Of a stretch of DNA of 63,419 nucleotides, positions 29,930 through 42,139 are shown piece by piece; the first letter of the stretch is position 1, and each line of letters opens with the position of its first letter. The DNA comes from Asparagopsis taxiformis (Eukaryota > Rhodophyta > Florideophyceae > Bonnemaisoniales > Bonnemaisoniaceae): contig JALQPE010001988.1 in the NCBI GenBank assembly GCA_030407315.1, positions 1 through 63,419 on the forward strand, given 5' to 3'. Both the position numbers and the translations under genes were made by a program. The notes below the pieces were generated by a model, which saw only the letters and a list, made by a program, of their open reading frames with translations, made no database searches and was not told the DNA's origin.

Positions 29930-30230
29930 GTGGTCGCCGTGATGGATGCGGACATCCATGTCGAGCACGGCGGCAGAAATTTCTGGGGTCGAAATTTTTG
30001 AATTTCTGAACCGGCGCCCGTCCTAGGTGGACATAGACATGGCGGAAGTCCATCCCGAGGGGGACATCCGTGGTACTAGAAACAATGAATGTCGCCCTAG
30101 TAATACTAGACGTACTAGACCGCATGGACGTCCGGTTCTAGGCGGACATCCAAAAATACTGGAGAACATGGACGTCCGCCTAGTAATACTAGGTGTACTA
30201 GAGGTTGTGGACGTCCGCGTCCATTTCCGA
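29930..30230. repeat. GGACGTCC/GGACATCC-rich degenerate repeats
   Basis: The octamer-type motif GGACGTCC or GGACATCC recurs about every 30-60 bp in both orientations, with CTAGTAATACTAG..GTACTAGA blocks repeated near 30095 and 30180. The motif resembles the GGACGTCCGGTGGATGTCC head of R2. It directly abuts, and appears to interrupt, the gag fragment to its right. Confidence 0.7.
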
Positions 30231-31184
30231 GAACACAGACGAATACTTGAGTAACTTGGTAGCTTCTCCCTCCGAGACTCCGCATGAATCACATGCATCT
30301 TGAAATTCCGCGAGGAACCGGAGGATATCGATGGGTTCCGTACCATCGAACGGCGTGAATGACGCGTTGAAATTACGGATCTTCTCCGTTAGCTTATACA
30401 AGCTTCTTGATTTACCCATTGGGGTATCAGTCGTTAGGGACTTGTTCTTGAGTCGGTAGTACCGATAGGAGACCACTAGGTCGAACGCGGGTTCGCGGGC
30501 CTTCAAAGGCACTAAACCTTCCTCAAGAGGTCCTTCTTCATCATCCCACGAGGGATTTTCCGGTATAGATCCGGTGGCACGAGTTTGCTGTCTCGTGCGA
30601 GAGATATTCCCTGTTTGGGATAGTGATTCGGCGAGGGCGTCGACACGGTCCGACAGGTGTCGGGTTGCTTCCGCGACTTGATCCAATCGGGGATCTTCTT
30701 CTTCCTCCCTACCGGATGTAGGGTCAGGGAAGTCAGCCGGTCGGCTGCGGCGAGCAGGAAACTCCTGTTGTCCTAATGGATTGGCACTAAAGCCGTGAAT
30801 CGAAAGCTCCTCCAGACGAGTTTCCAAAAGGGACACGCGTTTAGCGAATTCGGCTTTGACCTGATTCCAGGTTTCCACTAGGAACTCGGCGTCCCGATCT
30901 TGGGTGGCTTCTCGGCTGGCGGCCATCAGCTTTGGCTCGACCAGTTCCATGACGGTTTCGACCGTAGCGTCTACGATTTCCGCCCTGCGGTCTTGAACAG
31001 TCTTCTCGACGACGGTGCTGAATTCAGCCTTGAACTCTTCCAACCGTTCGTTGAAGATTCGGTCGGCTCGGTCTTGCAGGGTGTTAATCACCACGCCTTC
31101 TTCGGCGATCAGATCCGAATCGGATAAGTCGCTGGCAGGCGCTATGTCCTCACTAGAGGGTCCCGCTGTAGGGTTACGAGGCAT
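30198..31184 (-). pseudogene. LTR-retrotransposon gag fragment
   Basis: Start at the ATG at 31184 (MPRNPTAGPSSEDIAP). About 328 aa: acidic N-terminus, coiled-coil-like centre with repeated E-F-K-A-E-F/V-K-A-E-F heptads, then a gag-type segment FTPFDGTEPIDILRFLAEF followed by ACDSCGVSEGEATKLL, typical of Ty3/gypsy-like gag. Homology stops around 30227, where the frame runs into the GGACGTCC repeats and ends; nucleocapsid zinc knuckle, protease, RT and integrase are absent. A truncated remnant. Confidence 0.72.
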
Positions 31185-31217
31185 CGTGAAGATGATGTGA
31201 AGGAAAATTTCTCTCAA

Positions 31218-32271
31218 AGAGACTTACCCGAGGGTACAAGGTTCTAGGTCGAGAGACCAATGTAGCAGGTAGAAAATCCGCTAGAGCGGCAAACCACCCG
31301 ACAGGTGTCCCGAGCCTCGGTAGAGGAAGTGGTAGAGCAGATGAACCTTATAGGTACCCAGCGGGTAGTCTCGTAAGAGAGAAGGGATCGCTACCCGGAG
31401 GGGGTTGTGCGATTATAGCGCTCACGCGAGATGCGTATTAATGGAGCAAGATGACGTAATCCGTCGAGCTGTTGGCTAACCCTAAGGTTTTCCGGAGAGG
31501 GGTTGAACAATAGGTATGCGAACACTGTTCCTGTGGGTCGTAATTCCACTTGAGTTTACGTTACTCTAGAAACCGTGCCTACTGGCTATTCCAGTGGCAG
31601 TTTTATACTAAGTCTACTGTAAGCTAGGGTTAGTGGCTAGGAATAAATATCCAGTTAGTGACCAATCAGAACCCAATTACTGGCGCTCGCCTACCCGCGA
31701 GGTCATTGCCAATAGGCTTACATTGTAATGTATGGCTGATCAGCCTAAGTTAAAATTTGCCCCTTGTGGGGTCTTGGCCGGGGCCGATAGGCCCGGGTGG
31801 GGTTATTTGTCAGCCTTAGCTGGTCCTAAGTATAGGAAACACACCAGTTGGCTGGTGCCTTCTGATTGGCACATCCCGTAAGTGGGTACCCAATAGGGAA
31901 GCGACACGGCTCGATCAGCGAGGACCGCCAGGCGGTACGACAGGCGCGGCTCGCGGTTTCGTGGCAACGTTCGCGCACACGCGCTCGCATCGACGCTCCG
32001 TGACACGCAATCAAGACGCCACGCGTACGCTCGCTTACTAACTAACTCAAACGGATGCTTGCGGACTTACGTAAAGGCGCGCGCTCGCATCGATTTCGTC
32101 GACCAACTTAAGTTGCACCACACTTTCGAAGGTGCGCGGTGGCAATTATTGCGTCATCAGGAGGTGATGATGATAGCTGAGTTATGTATGCATTATTTCT
32201 TTGGAACAGGACGTCATTTGTTTTAGTGAGGTGTCCTATTGAGAGGAGGTGTACCCTGAGACCCGGAGCTA
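31218..32271. other. Retroelement flank without genes
   Basis: The stretch upstream of the gag start probably contains leader and LTR-derived sequence (31220-32100), but I could not define LTR ends, a primer-binding site or a target duplication. No coding frame supported. Confidence 0.35.
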
Positions 32272-33431
32272 CTATCGCAGGTTGCGTAGGAAGCGTGTTT
32301 TGTCATCAACCTCGATTGCGATGTTACCGCGATGTGTAGATATGGCGGGGCGACCATCAGCAGTTATAGTGTGAGAGTGTACGGCTTTGAAACCAGGGGG
32401 TGTAGAAGTTAGTTGTGTCGGATTCGCCGCTGAGTTCAGGAGAAAAGTGTGTGAGGAAATATCACGTACTTCATCATCTTCAGTGTCTTCAGTCTCATCG
32501 GGAGGAAACATATCCGTGTGTTGAGCCGCGAATTTCGCTTTGTCTTTGAACGTTTTTGATTGCTTTGAGAGGGACATAGGGGGCGTTGGGAGCATGCGTA
32601 CGATTGACACCTCGTTGTGTCATGTCGCCGAGATCCATGAAATCGACACCATTGCCCATGATGGCCAAGGGGTGGGTGAATATTGTTGGCAGGATGAAAG
32701 TGAACAGAGGAGTAATTCTTAATGGCTCGGATGGGGATATTGCTGCGCAACTATTGGCGAGGGCGTGGTTCACGGAAGCTTGGTGCTGCCGGTGGTACAG
32801 AGCGCTTATTGATGTCTTCATGCTTGAGCATTAGTGTGATAATCTGCGCTTGGGAGAGAGGTGACTTAGGGTGGATTTAATTGTGGGCCAAAACCGTGAG
32901 AAGAAGAGAAGTCCAGTCTGGGTGACTTTCAAGTCCTTCGAGGATAAAGGCGTTTTTGGTTTGTTCATTGAAAATCTCTGAATAATTTGCTCGAATCATT
33001 AGCTTTCGGATTTTTAGGTGTTTTTCTACGTAATCCATGACAGGCATGGATGATGTCCGTGTGATTGCACGGGCCTGTCGGTGGAGATGGTCAGGGGAAT
33101 GGGCTGGATGTGTTGTAGCGAGTAGATTATTGATTGCAGGCCAAAAGATTGTGGACCGGACCGGAAAGTGTGGTATCGGTGAAGTGCTCCATGGTTTCTG
33201 GGGAAAGCATGGATACGATGAGGAGTTGGGCCAGAGTTTTTTCTCGTTATGTGCGCTTTTAATCGCAAGATCAGAGGAGTCTGGGATAGGTTGGAGGAGA
33301 TAGTCATGGATCTGCTGCGTATGGGCAAAGTTTTCGACGCTGATCTTCCATGGGATATAGTTGGTAAATGTCAAAGGAGGTATCTCCAGTTGGAGACTAA
33401 TGGGAAACGGTTGGGTAGTTCCTGATGCCAT
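32272..33431 (-). pseudogene. Copia-type gag/protease remnant
   Basis: In order on the minus strand: gag start with IPPLTFTNYIPWKISVENF (copia gag hallmark L.F.NY..W), a frame-disturbed middle, then VMDYVEKHLKIRKLMIRAN; a zinc-knuckle-like segment WCRFHGSRRHDTTRC near 32640; and in another frame TFLLNSAANPTQLTS...ITADGRPAISTHRG (about 32300-32460), matching the copia aspartic-protease region in which D-S-G-A/D-T-G normally stands; here it reads N-S-A-A, so the catalytic Asp is lost. At least two frameshifts. RT and integrase are missing. Confidence 0.7.
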
Positions 33432-34834
33432 TGGGAGTGTGCGGTGTGTGTTGCCGGAGCGAATGTGGTGTCATCGCCGGAGCGTGTGGAGTGTTGTTTA
33501 GGAGAAGTGGGTGGTAGGCGGGCTGCGCAGTGGAGCGTCTGGGCTCATCACCTGTTGAAGAAGTCCTTGTTCGTTCACTTTATTGTTGGAGCTCGTCGGC
33601 GTAGATCCGCTTAAATACGGTTTGTGTGTACTGTAATGCTAGTGTAATATGTGAGTTTTTCGCCTGTGCTTGCAGACTCCGATGAGTTAGCGCTCTGACA
33701 ATCTGTATAGGTTATTATATTGATTTTTTTATATATTTCCGCGATTTCGAAGTGTGTTCGTTAAACGTGGACTCTTTCACTGCAATTGTTTGTGCGAGTT
33801 GTAATTGGTAGTTGCCGCATGTCTATGAGATCTGTCTCACAGCCCCAACACGCTATTTTCTACGAAATTTTCAGCTAACCAATCAGAAGTGAACCTTCGG
33901 AGGAACAAAGCAATTCGATTGGTCCAAGTGTTTGCGGAACCAAACCAACTCATCGGTGCACAGTACAGAACGAGAGCGCCACGTCGTACGATGCTGTTCC
34001 CGATCAACCCTGGTAGATGGTAGGTGAGCCTTTCTGATGAGTGTACCTGAATCCGAATCTTCCCTAGCCTTTCAGGAGTGCGACGCGTTGTAGGCACCTT
34101 GTTTAATTTTTTCGCCATGTTCTCCTCATTGGATGGAACTCGTATGGGCAGAAGTGATGCCATCATCTAAATCTTACAATCACTCTGATGACACGTAATT
34201 CGCTTTTATTGAGTACACGGCGTATTGTGTATCGTCAATCCACGACAAGTTTAATGCTGAAATACCCTTGAATATATTGGTGGAATGGAAAGGATGCTAT
34301 CTAAAGTACGTTGGTGAGAGGATTTTTGAAAGTGACCAGAAATTTTCCTGCACAACAAAGCATCTAAGCTCGTGGTCACTATCATTTTCCTTGGTGCTAA
34401 CCGTACAATCCAATAACGGTCACAATTGAGTCTCAAGTGCAACGAAATCACAAGGCTACAATCCATGATGTGCCCGCTTTTCCATTGAACGGATTCCAAG
34501 CTTAAGTAAGGCTCCAGCAAGGTGTCAACAACATATTTCGACGAATCTGGAGTCAGTGAGCGAAATACATCCCCACAAAATGCTAAAGAAATGATACAGA
34601 GGGCTAGAAAGGTTGAGAAAACAACTTGCGTTCACGAATCTTTCTGGTAGCAAGGTGGATAGCACCCAGCATCAATATCATATGGCCTTTATTACGTATT
34701 CAACTCCAGTCGTATATACTCCTTGAATTCAGTATATAATCGAGATTTCTCTTGCTCGTAAGGAGGATCCCTGTCAGCATGGCGTCAGCAAGTGTGTGCG
34801 GTAGACTAAACCCAGTCGCAAGACTAATACAGTC
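33432..34834. other. Gene-free spacer
   Basis: A minus-strand frame at 33837-34166 (109 aa) is open but has no recognisable features. The last 200 bp are the promoter region of the next gene. Confidence 0.35.
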
Positions 34835-34842
34835 TATATAAA
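34835..34842 (+). promoter_or_regulatory. TATA box of the Cys-rich secreted gene
   Basis: TATATAAA 88-95 bp before the ATG at 34930. A start site about 25-30 bp downstream would leave a 5' leader of roughly 60 nt. Confidence 0.6.
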
Positions 34843-34929
34843 CGTACATCTTTCGGATCAACATAACTCACACATTATCTCTCACATTGATTTCAAGCAT
34901 CAAGCACAGTAGGATTCATCCAAAGCATA

Positions 34930-37539
34930 ATGGCGATTCCTTCGTACATCAAGTTTGAAATCCTCTATTTTTCAGTTCTTATCTCGGTTGCATTTTCTTC
35001 GTCTCTATGCATCGGTTCGTCGTGCACGTTAAACCGCTCCCAAATCCAACCGATTCTGTCAACTTCTCTGAGACAGGTAAACTGCCCACAAACAACCCAA
35101 CCAAATCAGGCATTAACAGCCTGCTTGTGTATAGCAGGCACCCAACCGGCTCGTGGACCTAATCCGCCAACGCCATGCGAATTTTGTCCAGCTGGAACTT
35201 TCAGCGCCGGGGGAACCAGTATATGTCGCCCATGTTCTCCGGGATTCATTTCCCCAACAGGAGCAGATAGATGTTTTGCGTGCCCGGCTGCAAGGCCTTT
35301 TACCCCCGATATGCAGCGATCTGATGCAGATTGCATTGCTCCATGTTCGCCAGGGTTTTTCTTCCAACGTGAAAGTGATACAACTGCTACCGGATGCGTC
35401 CCGTGCCCGCCAGGAACTGCTAATGGGGTCGGACCACTTCCCTTCCCTCCAGTGTGCATGGTGTGTCCTGTTGGCACCTTTGCAGCTGGCTTTGGAAATT
35501 CAGCCTGCACACCTTGTCCTGCAGGAGAAATTGCATCATCTTCTGGTAGTACTAGCTGTAATGCATGTCTCCCGGGTACATTTGCATCTCAGAGAGGGTC
35601 TGCATCCTGTTCTTTTTGCGCTCCAGGGACGTTTTCTAGTCGTCAGAGAACTGCAACATGCGACCGATGTCCTGCAGGGATGTTTAGCGGAATATTTGGG
35701 GCGACAGAATGCGAGCCATGCACAGGAGATACATTTTCCACCGGTGGATTGTCTGCTTGTGAACGCTGCCCTTTCCGAACTTTTATTCTAGGTGGATCTC
35801 GAGACATGAGAAGTGATTGTACAGTTCCGAACTGCGCAAGCAATCAATTCATCTCCCCAACCGGTACTTGTGCTTCATGTCCCGCCGGATTCTTCGTCAA
35901 TGATGCATTCATGTGTCAGGCTTGTAACGCAGGAACTACCAACCCAGCAGGTGCGGAAAGACGATGTAGATTCTGTCCATCGGGGACGGGAAGTTCTTCT
36001 GGAGAAGAATGTTCTACATGTCCTCCAGGGACCTTTTCAAATATGGATGATACTGCTGGTATGTGTGAACCGTGCCCTTTGGGAACTTATTCAAGCGGTG
36101 GCGCTGCAACATGTACGGAGTGTCCTGGTGTGCAAGAAACTATTATGACAGGAAGCACATCGATCACCGATTGTGTGCTCCCATGCCCACCTATGACGTT
36201 CCGTGCTCCAAATGGAATGTGCGCTTCTTGTCCTCCGGGTCAATTCCTGAACCCAGTTGATAATGAATGTGTACTATGCCCTGCTGGAACTTTCACAGCT
36301 ACAGGAAATGCGCTGCGTAGATGTTCGTCATGCCCAAGCAATTCAATGTCAGTACCTGATCGAACGAGCTGTTCGTGCAACCCGGGCTTTCAACCAGTTT
36401 TCCTGACAGGGTGTGTTCGCTGTCCGGCAGGTTCATTCTCGCCCGGTGGATCAGCTCCATGTGCCGCATGTGAACCTGGAGAAGTTGCTACTCCAGGCTC
36501 AAGTTCATGCACGACATGCACGGCAGGGACATTTGCAGATCCAGTTACAAACAGATGTGTTCCCTGTCTCGCGGGCCAATTTTCGAGTGCACGGGCAACT
36601 TCATGTACTGACTGCGGTGCCGGAACATTCCAATCTGATCGAGGTGCTTCTTCGTGTACTGATTGTCCTCCCGGAACAGCTTCTGCAACTTTGCAAGCTA
36701 CAATATGCCCCCGATGCATGGCTGGGTTTTTCTCCAGAAGAGGAGCAACTTTCTGCACGCCGTGTGAAGAAGGCCTTTTCTCTACAGCGGGATCCGGGTC
36801 GTGTTCAAGATGCCCGAATGGAACTGCTCTTCAGAATGGTGAGACCAGCTGCAGCCGATGTCCAGCCGGTACATTCTCATCGCAGGATGGCGATGTGGGC
36901 TGTGCACCATGCCCTGTCGGTACTTTCTCTCGGTCTGCGGGGTCTTCGTCATGCACATCATGTCCAACTGGAAGTGTCTCTGGTGGAGGGGCTACTAGAT
37001 GTATGGAATGCATAGCTGGAAGTTTCGCGGCGAGGGGATCGGAAGAATGCGCGCTTTGTCCCGCTGGAACATTCTCCGGAGCAGGCGCTGGGGAATGTTC
37101 TCAGTGTGCTGCGGGGAGTTTCTCGGAAGCTGGAGTTAATATGTGCTTTCCCTGTCGACCTGGGCGATTCTCAAGGGCTGGTGCTAGACGATGTATGAAC
37201 TGTCCTGACGGAACATTTGCGAGTGGTGAAGGAAGTGCTGTTTGCGAAAACTGTCCGCCAGGCACGGCTTCTAACGGGAGACGGACGGGGTGCTTGGGGG
37301 TTACTAGTGAGCCCAGCACTACTATTGTGACTACAACAGGTGCAACGACTGCGATGCAGACGACCACGACGACTAGAGGTGGGAGTGGGAACGGATGTCC
37401 GCGTAGGATGACAAGATGCCGTCGGCTTCCTGATGAGCGTTGTAGGGTTATAATGACAATCATTCGGTGTAATGAGCCGCGAATAAGAAGAACTTCAATT
37501 CGAGGAAGGAATGCGTGTGCTCGGCTTTGTGGTTTTTAG
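34930..37539 (+). CDS. Secreted GCC2/GCC3-type Cys-rich repeat protein
   Basis: 869 aa, ATG at 34930 in AGCATAATGG. Residues ~1-26 form a signal peptide (ILYFSVLISVAFSSSLC). The body (~55-780) consists of tandem ~45-50 residue units with the pattern C-P-(A/P)-G-T-F-S-x-x-G-(x)-x-x-C-x-x-C, the ephrin-receptor-like/GCC2-GCC3 motif of extracellular Cys-rich proteins. A Thr-rich linker (TTIVTTTGATTAMQTTTTTR) leads to a small basic C-terminal Cys domain (CPRRMTRCRR...ACARLCGF). No transmembrane helix or GPI signal follows, so a wall or matrix protein is more likely than a receptor. The GC-rich repeat coding creates long shadow frames on the other strand. Confidence 0.85.
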   Translation: MAIPSYIKFEILYFSVLISVAFSSSLCIGSSCTLNRSQIQPILSTSLRQVNCPQTTQPNQALTACLCIAGTQPARGPNPPTPCEFCPAGTFSAGGTSICRPCSPGFISPTGADRCFACPAARPFTPDMQRSDADCIAPCSPGFFFQRESDTTATGCVPCPPGTANGVGPLPFPPVCMVCPVGTFAAGFGNSACTPCPAGEIASSSGSTSCNACLPGTFASQRGSASCSFCAPGTFSSRQRTATCDRCPAGMFSGIFGATECEPCTGDTFSTGGLSACERCPFRTFILGGSRDMRSDCTVPNCASNQFISPTGTCASCPAGFFVNDAFMCQACNAGTTNPAGAERRCRFCPSGTGSSSGEECSTCPPGTFSNMDDTAGMCEPCPLGTYSSGGAATCTECPGVQETIMTGSTSITDCVLPCPPMTFRAPNGMCASCPPGQFLNPVDNECVLCPAGTFTATGNALRRCSSCPSNSMSVPDRTSCSCNPGFQPVFLTGCVRCPAGSFSPGGSAPCAACEPGEVATPGSSSCTTCTAGTFADPVTNRCVPCLAGQFSSARATSCTDCGAGTFQSDRGASSCTDCPPGTASATLQATICPRCMAGFFSRRGATFCTPCEEGLFSTAGSGSCSRCPNGTALQNGETSCSRCPAGTFSSQDGDVGCAPCPVGTFSRSAGSSSCTSCPTGSVSGGGATRCMECIAGSFAARGSEECALCPAGTFSGAGAGECSQCAAGSFSEAGVNMCFPCRPGRFSRAGARRCMNCPDGTFASGEGSAVCENCPPGTASNGRRTGCLGVTSEPSTTIVTTTGATTAMQTTTTTRGGSGNGCPRRMTRCRRLPDERCRVIMTIIRCNEPRIRRTSIRGRNACARLCGF

Positions 37540-38995
37540 GTGTTAGAATGGAGTTGCATCTCTGTAGATCGACTCTTGTTTAGTCTCGGGGGAAGGGTGT
37601 GTGGAAATTTTACTGGCTCTGTACAAGTTGTTTGCACTGGAGGAAAATTGAGCTGTCTGATCAATCAATCGATGTTTTTTGTAGCGGGGAGGGGTACTTA
37701 CACTATCGCGCTTATGAGTTGATCTATGTGTCTGGCCAATACGCGACTGGTGATAGGTATCGGATTAGTGGCCACACATTGCGGCAGAACAACTAGAGAC
37801 GAGAGGTACGGTAAGTGTCGGACCAAACATGCTACCATGAGGGATACAGGATGACAAGTAATACACAAGCTTGTAACAATGCCTAAAATGTAAGCATGCT
37901 TGTTCAAATAGCTGGATTTGAGTCTGATACAAGTGGTATCATCCCGTTGCAAGGTTACGGGCAGTATGAGTGTGTACTGTATCAGGACGATTGATGCAAG
38001 CTAAAGTGGCATGAAACTTTGCTCTTGTGACTGTAAATGATAACATATCTAGCCGTTCTATGATCTGTGCGAAAAATTTTTCGTTGTATCGATTTGGCGC
38101 TCTACAGAAATCACGAGGGGTGTTGTGAAAGGCATGCAGCATTGCAGCAATAAGTTGCGCGCTATTCAAAGCGATCGAAGAAATGATTGGTGGAACGCCG
38201 GGTAAACGGTATGGGCGGTGTGTGTGTCACGTTGACGCTCGCAATACTGTGGTAGCGATGACAATAGAGACGTTGTAAATGATAATTTTGAAATACGCAG
38301 CCAGGATTACGTATCAAGCGTATGGTAACACAGCGTATGTGTAGAAGCAGAGGACACGTAGACGAAGCACATCACGCAAGAAACAACACGTCCAAAGCAA
38401 GAAGGAATGAAAACTGGATCATATACGGGATAAGGTTGGTAAGCTGTAATAGAAACATTTTAGACTCTTATGTATGTGCTCGTGCATAAATAACAAGGTC
38501 AGGTGAGAAAGTAAGGGATGTTGGAACGGATGCTTTTATGATTGGTGCGTATCATCAATACAGCACGGCAATTTAGGCGATTTGACGCGCGAACTTGGCG
38601 TGCAAACTCGAGATGCACAAGTCACGAGAGGAGCACTAGGATTACAGGAGGCGCGGCGCGGGCAGGGCCGGGATGGCTGGAGATGTGCTCGATAAAGACG
38701 GGGTATATGGAAGAGTCGATGGGCGGAATGGGCGGTGGGTGGATGGGTGCTCGAGGATTGCGATAGGGTGCACTTGGCACGCGCAAAGGTCGTGTTGGAA
38801 AATAGCTTTCTTGTGCAACAGCTGTCGTTGGATGGTGGATGCGTTGGTATCGGATCCAAGATCATTGAAGAGCTGGGATAAAGATTGTGTCAAGCGGTGG
38901 GAAGTGAGGCGGGGATCTGATCAGGATCCAGTTGCATCAGCTCGCGTGTTTTGAATTTGTATAAAAATTGAATTGTTGGGAATGGGAGTAAGTAA
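37540..38995. other. Gene-free spacer
   Basis: No frame with protein-like features. Open frames on both strands at 38536-38954 overlap each other and have no family signature. Confidence 0.4.
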
Positions 38996-39067
38996 TCCCC
39001 TATGGTCTAGTGGTTAGGATTTCCGACTCTCACTCGGGAGGCCGGGGTTCAATTCCCCGTGGGGGAA
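38996..39067 (+). tRNA. tRNA-Glu (anticodon CUC)
   Basis: 72 nt. The acceptor stem TCCCCTA pairs with TGGGGGA plus discriminator A. D-arm/A box TGGTCTAGTGGTTAGGA; anticodon stem TCCGA/TCGGG with loop CTCTCAC (anticodon CTC, reads GAG); T-arm GGGGTTCAATTCCCC containing the B box GGTTCAATTCC. No intron, no encoded CCA; a T run (TTTTTTT from 39071) is a Pol III terminator. Confidence 0.97.
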
Positions 39068-42000
39068 AATTTTTTTATTGAACGTGAAGAGAATGGGTAT
39101 GTCTATCGGACAAGTGGCCTCATATTGCCCCGCTAACAGTAATCAGAATGGTTTCTTGTTGGAAAGACGCCTTGGCGAGTTGGATGGTTGGCAGGCGCTA
39201 GATGTCATCATCGGTTGGCAATAAAAATTTGCATGTTGCATCGCCAGAACAACAGGCTGTGTCTCCGTAATTTTCATAGCCTCATCTGAGGCCAAGGTCG
39301 ACCTCGCGGGAGGAAATTGGCACGTCCGATAGGCAGCCGTGCTAAACTTTAGCGAAAGATACATAGTACGGATGGTCACTGTTTCGTTGTGGTTGATTTC
39401 ACCCTCCAATCGTACGCAGCACATCATGAAATACTCCCTCTTTACTTTTCTTGATCCAGTTTCTTCTTCTCTTCAGAAATACTACTACGACTAACAAGAC
39501 TACGATTAACGAGACGTGAAGCCATGTCGACGACATAAGCTCCCCGGCGCAAGTCGGCTGACATTGGCGCGCGGGATCTCGACTCTCTACGACTATCGTC
39601 ATTGCAATGCATGAAATGCAAACAAGCCCTACAACGCCGGTCAGTAGCCGGGCGTGGAAGAATCAGTCGATCACGAACAGTAGTGTCGCTCACGACGTGC
39701 ATCAACCCATCGATACGCTCTGGCATCACGCGGGTTGTTGCACAGCATGTGCGCAACTCGGCGCCGACCGTGTAGTTGTTGCACGGCGTATGATGCAGCG
39801 GATGTCATAGACGTGCATGCCGACCGCGCTGGGCGACGGCGTCGCACCAGCGGCCAGACAACGGCAGTATGCACATCATCTCGCCGCGCACGCGGGTTTT
39901 ATAGAGCGAAGGGAGATGTGACAGAACGACGACGGTGTCGTTTGATACACGACAATTGCAACGGGCAGCGATTAATTGCACATACCGACGCACAGCATGT
40001 GACGGGGGATTAGACAAATGGAAAATGCAAAATGAAATTACCACGTCCTGATTCCACGCAACAAACATGCAGTACGACACGCAGTCGCATATGCATCGTC
40101 GTCCGCCAAATCCGCACCAACTATATGTGCGCTACCAATCGACGCGGCGACTGTATCCACGTCATACGCGACTAATATCCGATCTCAAAATCTCCGTCCA
40201 TCGACCGCTCCCAACGCTCCGCCACCGCGCCGCGTGCATCTGCACGCGGTTTCACCCTGCCGGTTGGTCGCGTCGGTTCTGGTGCGTTGCAGCCGCTCGC
40301 GCTGTACAGACGCGCTGTTGCGATGGTTGTGGCGTGTTTCTGTCGCGACGGTTGATGCATGGCTGGTTTGGGATGCTTTCTATCGCTGTCGTGCCGTTTT
40401 GTAGCGCTGCGTGCATGCCGCTGAGGCGATGTTGTTGTGCGAATGGTGCGTTGTCCATGGAGATAGAGATATTATTCCGAGGCATTTCTGCCGTATCATT
40501 TCATCCCCCTCGCATTGTTCACCTCGCCATCGATATCAATAGTCCAGTGCTGTAGATTCGCTACCTGCGTTATTTGCAAATTGTATCATGCAGCGTTGTA
40601 TGACGCGCTCGTTGCGCATGGTATGTAGCTTTCGCTGATATAGCGCCGCTTGAAGTTGTCCATGCATGCATCCCATCTCTGCGATTCGTCGTGTTACCTC
40701 CGTGCCATACTGCGCGTGCTGCGAATGCACACCCGTCTGTCGCACTCTCCGCCGAATATTCTCGCCGTCGCCGCACGGGTAGATCTGTGAGAAGAGAGCG
40801 CACGAACAAGCGTACAATTTGTCTGTGCCAACTGCAAATACGCATCATTCGGTGACATCTGAATCGACGCTCCATTGCGCAACACAAATGCATTTGTTCA
40901 CTACATCGTCTCAGCGCCAGTACGTGCCATATGCGAACAACTCTCCCATTCGGCTACTTGCTCCATGCAGACCATCCGAAAGATCGTGCGCATCAATTTC
41001 TACCAAGCAAATGTAGCACATGGTCTGCAAGTTGTGTACGCCGCAAGTCCAAACATCGGCGACAAACCGTGCATGCTCGTCAATCTACAATGATCCATCG
41101 CTCAATTGTAGACATGGTCGTGCGCCCGTTACCAAACCCGGCCATGCATCAAACGCACACGCGTTTACTTGCTTGCGTATTTTCGGTTGCGTATAGTTTG
41201 CTACAGTTATCCTCTATTTCATCTATTGACCTTCCAGATCCAACGTCAGTGTATTGCACGGCGTATCGCGGTTGATTTTCCAACGATGCACCGCAGTGCG
41301 ATGTCTCGGGGCATGTATTGCGCGTCGTGAACGGATAATTCTGCAGTTGCACAATGCAAACCGTGACGACAACAACGAGGCGGATTCCCCATTAAAATCG
41401 CAAATTCACTTGTCAGCGAACAGCATGTCCCAATGTCCAAAGTCCCCCGCTTCTCCAATTCACGTCATGCATAGACGAGTCAATGCGTTGATGCCATCTC
41501 CTTGCGTGCTTTTTGTTCCTTGATTCATGACCTCATCAACTTGAACTGTTCGCTTTCTATTTCCGGTCTCGGCGCAAATCTACAGAAATTACGATGACCG
41601 TCTTGTGGATTGTGTGCTTCGATAGCTCCGGAAGATTCCAGATATTGCGTGCAAATTGGACAATGCTTCATCACCATCAGCAAGGACTTTCACGCTTCTT
41701 GTGGACTGATGTTATGCAGCAACCAAATTCACCCATCTTCTTTCCAAACTCGCAATGTTAATTCCTTTGTCCACGTTTTCAATGTTCATTCGGCCTGTTC
41801 CATATTCCACTCCCAGGCAATGACGTGTGAATGTGCAACACAAGCATTTCACAATTCGGACCTGAGCGTTTTGAGTTTTGCGCGACAATTCCATCGGTAG
41901 TTTCGCGTCTACTTGTGTGTCTGATAACAAGCTGCTGCTTATGACGATATCACGATCAGCGCGATTGCCCCTAGTAGCGGAAGAAGTGCATGAATAATAT

Positions 42001-42139
42001 GGGTTTGGAGACGAGACGATAGTGTCGAACAATGGCGATACCAAGACTGCAAACGCAACATTTCATTTATTCTGCAGACGGAACATGGTTAATGCTGTAT
42101 ACTATAGTTTGTCACGACAGGTTTTTTGTTTTCGGTTGA
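39068..42139. other. Gene-poor region
   Basis: Many short overlapping frames, none with a recognisable domain. A minus-strand 67-aa frame at 39399-39602 contains one hydrophobic helix (HVSLIVVLLVVVVFL then KRRR) and could be a small membrane protein, but there is no supporting evidence. 39.7-40.5 kb is rich in GCG/CGC words. Confidence 0.4.

Noticed and set aside
31740..32160. LTR of the gag element
   Set aside because: I could not find paired terminal repeats, a primer-binding site or a target duplication.
35106..35510. 134-aa minus-strand frame
   Set aside because: Shadow of the Cys-rich repeat protein; repeats in that gene keep the opposite strand open.
39399..39602. 67-aa frame with one hydrophobic helix
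   Set aside because: Single short frame, no family signature, promoter or conserved copy; noted only as a possibility.
40067..40555. 162-aa plus-strand frame
   Set aside because: No domain or repeat, GCG/CGC-rich region with several overlapping frames on both strands.
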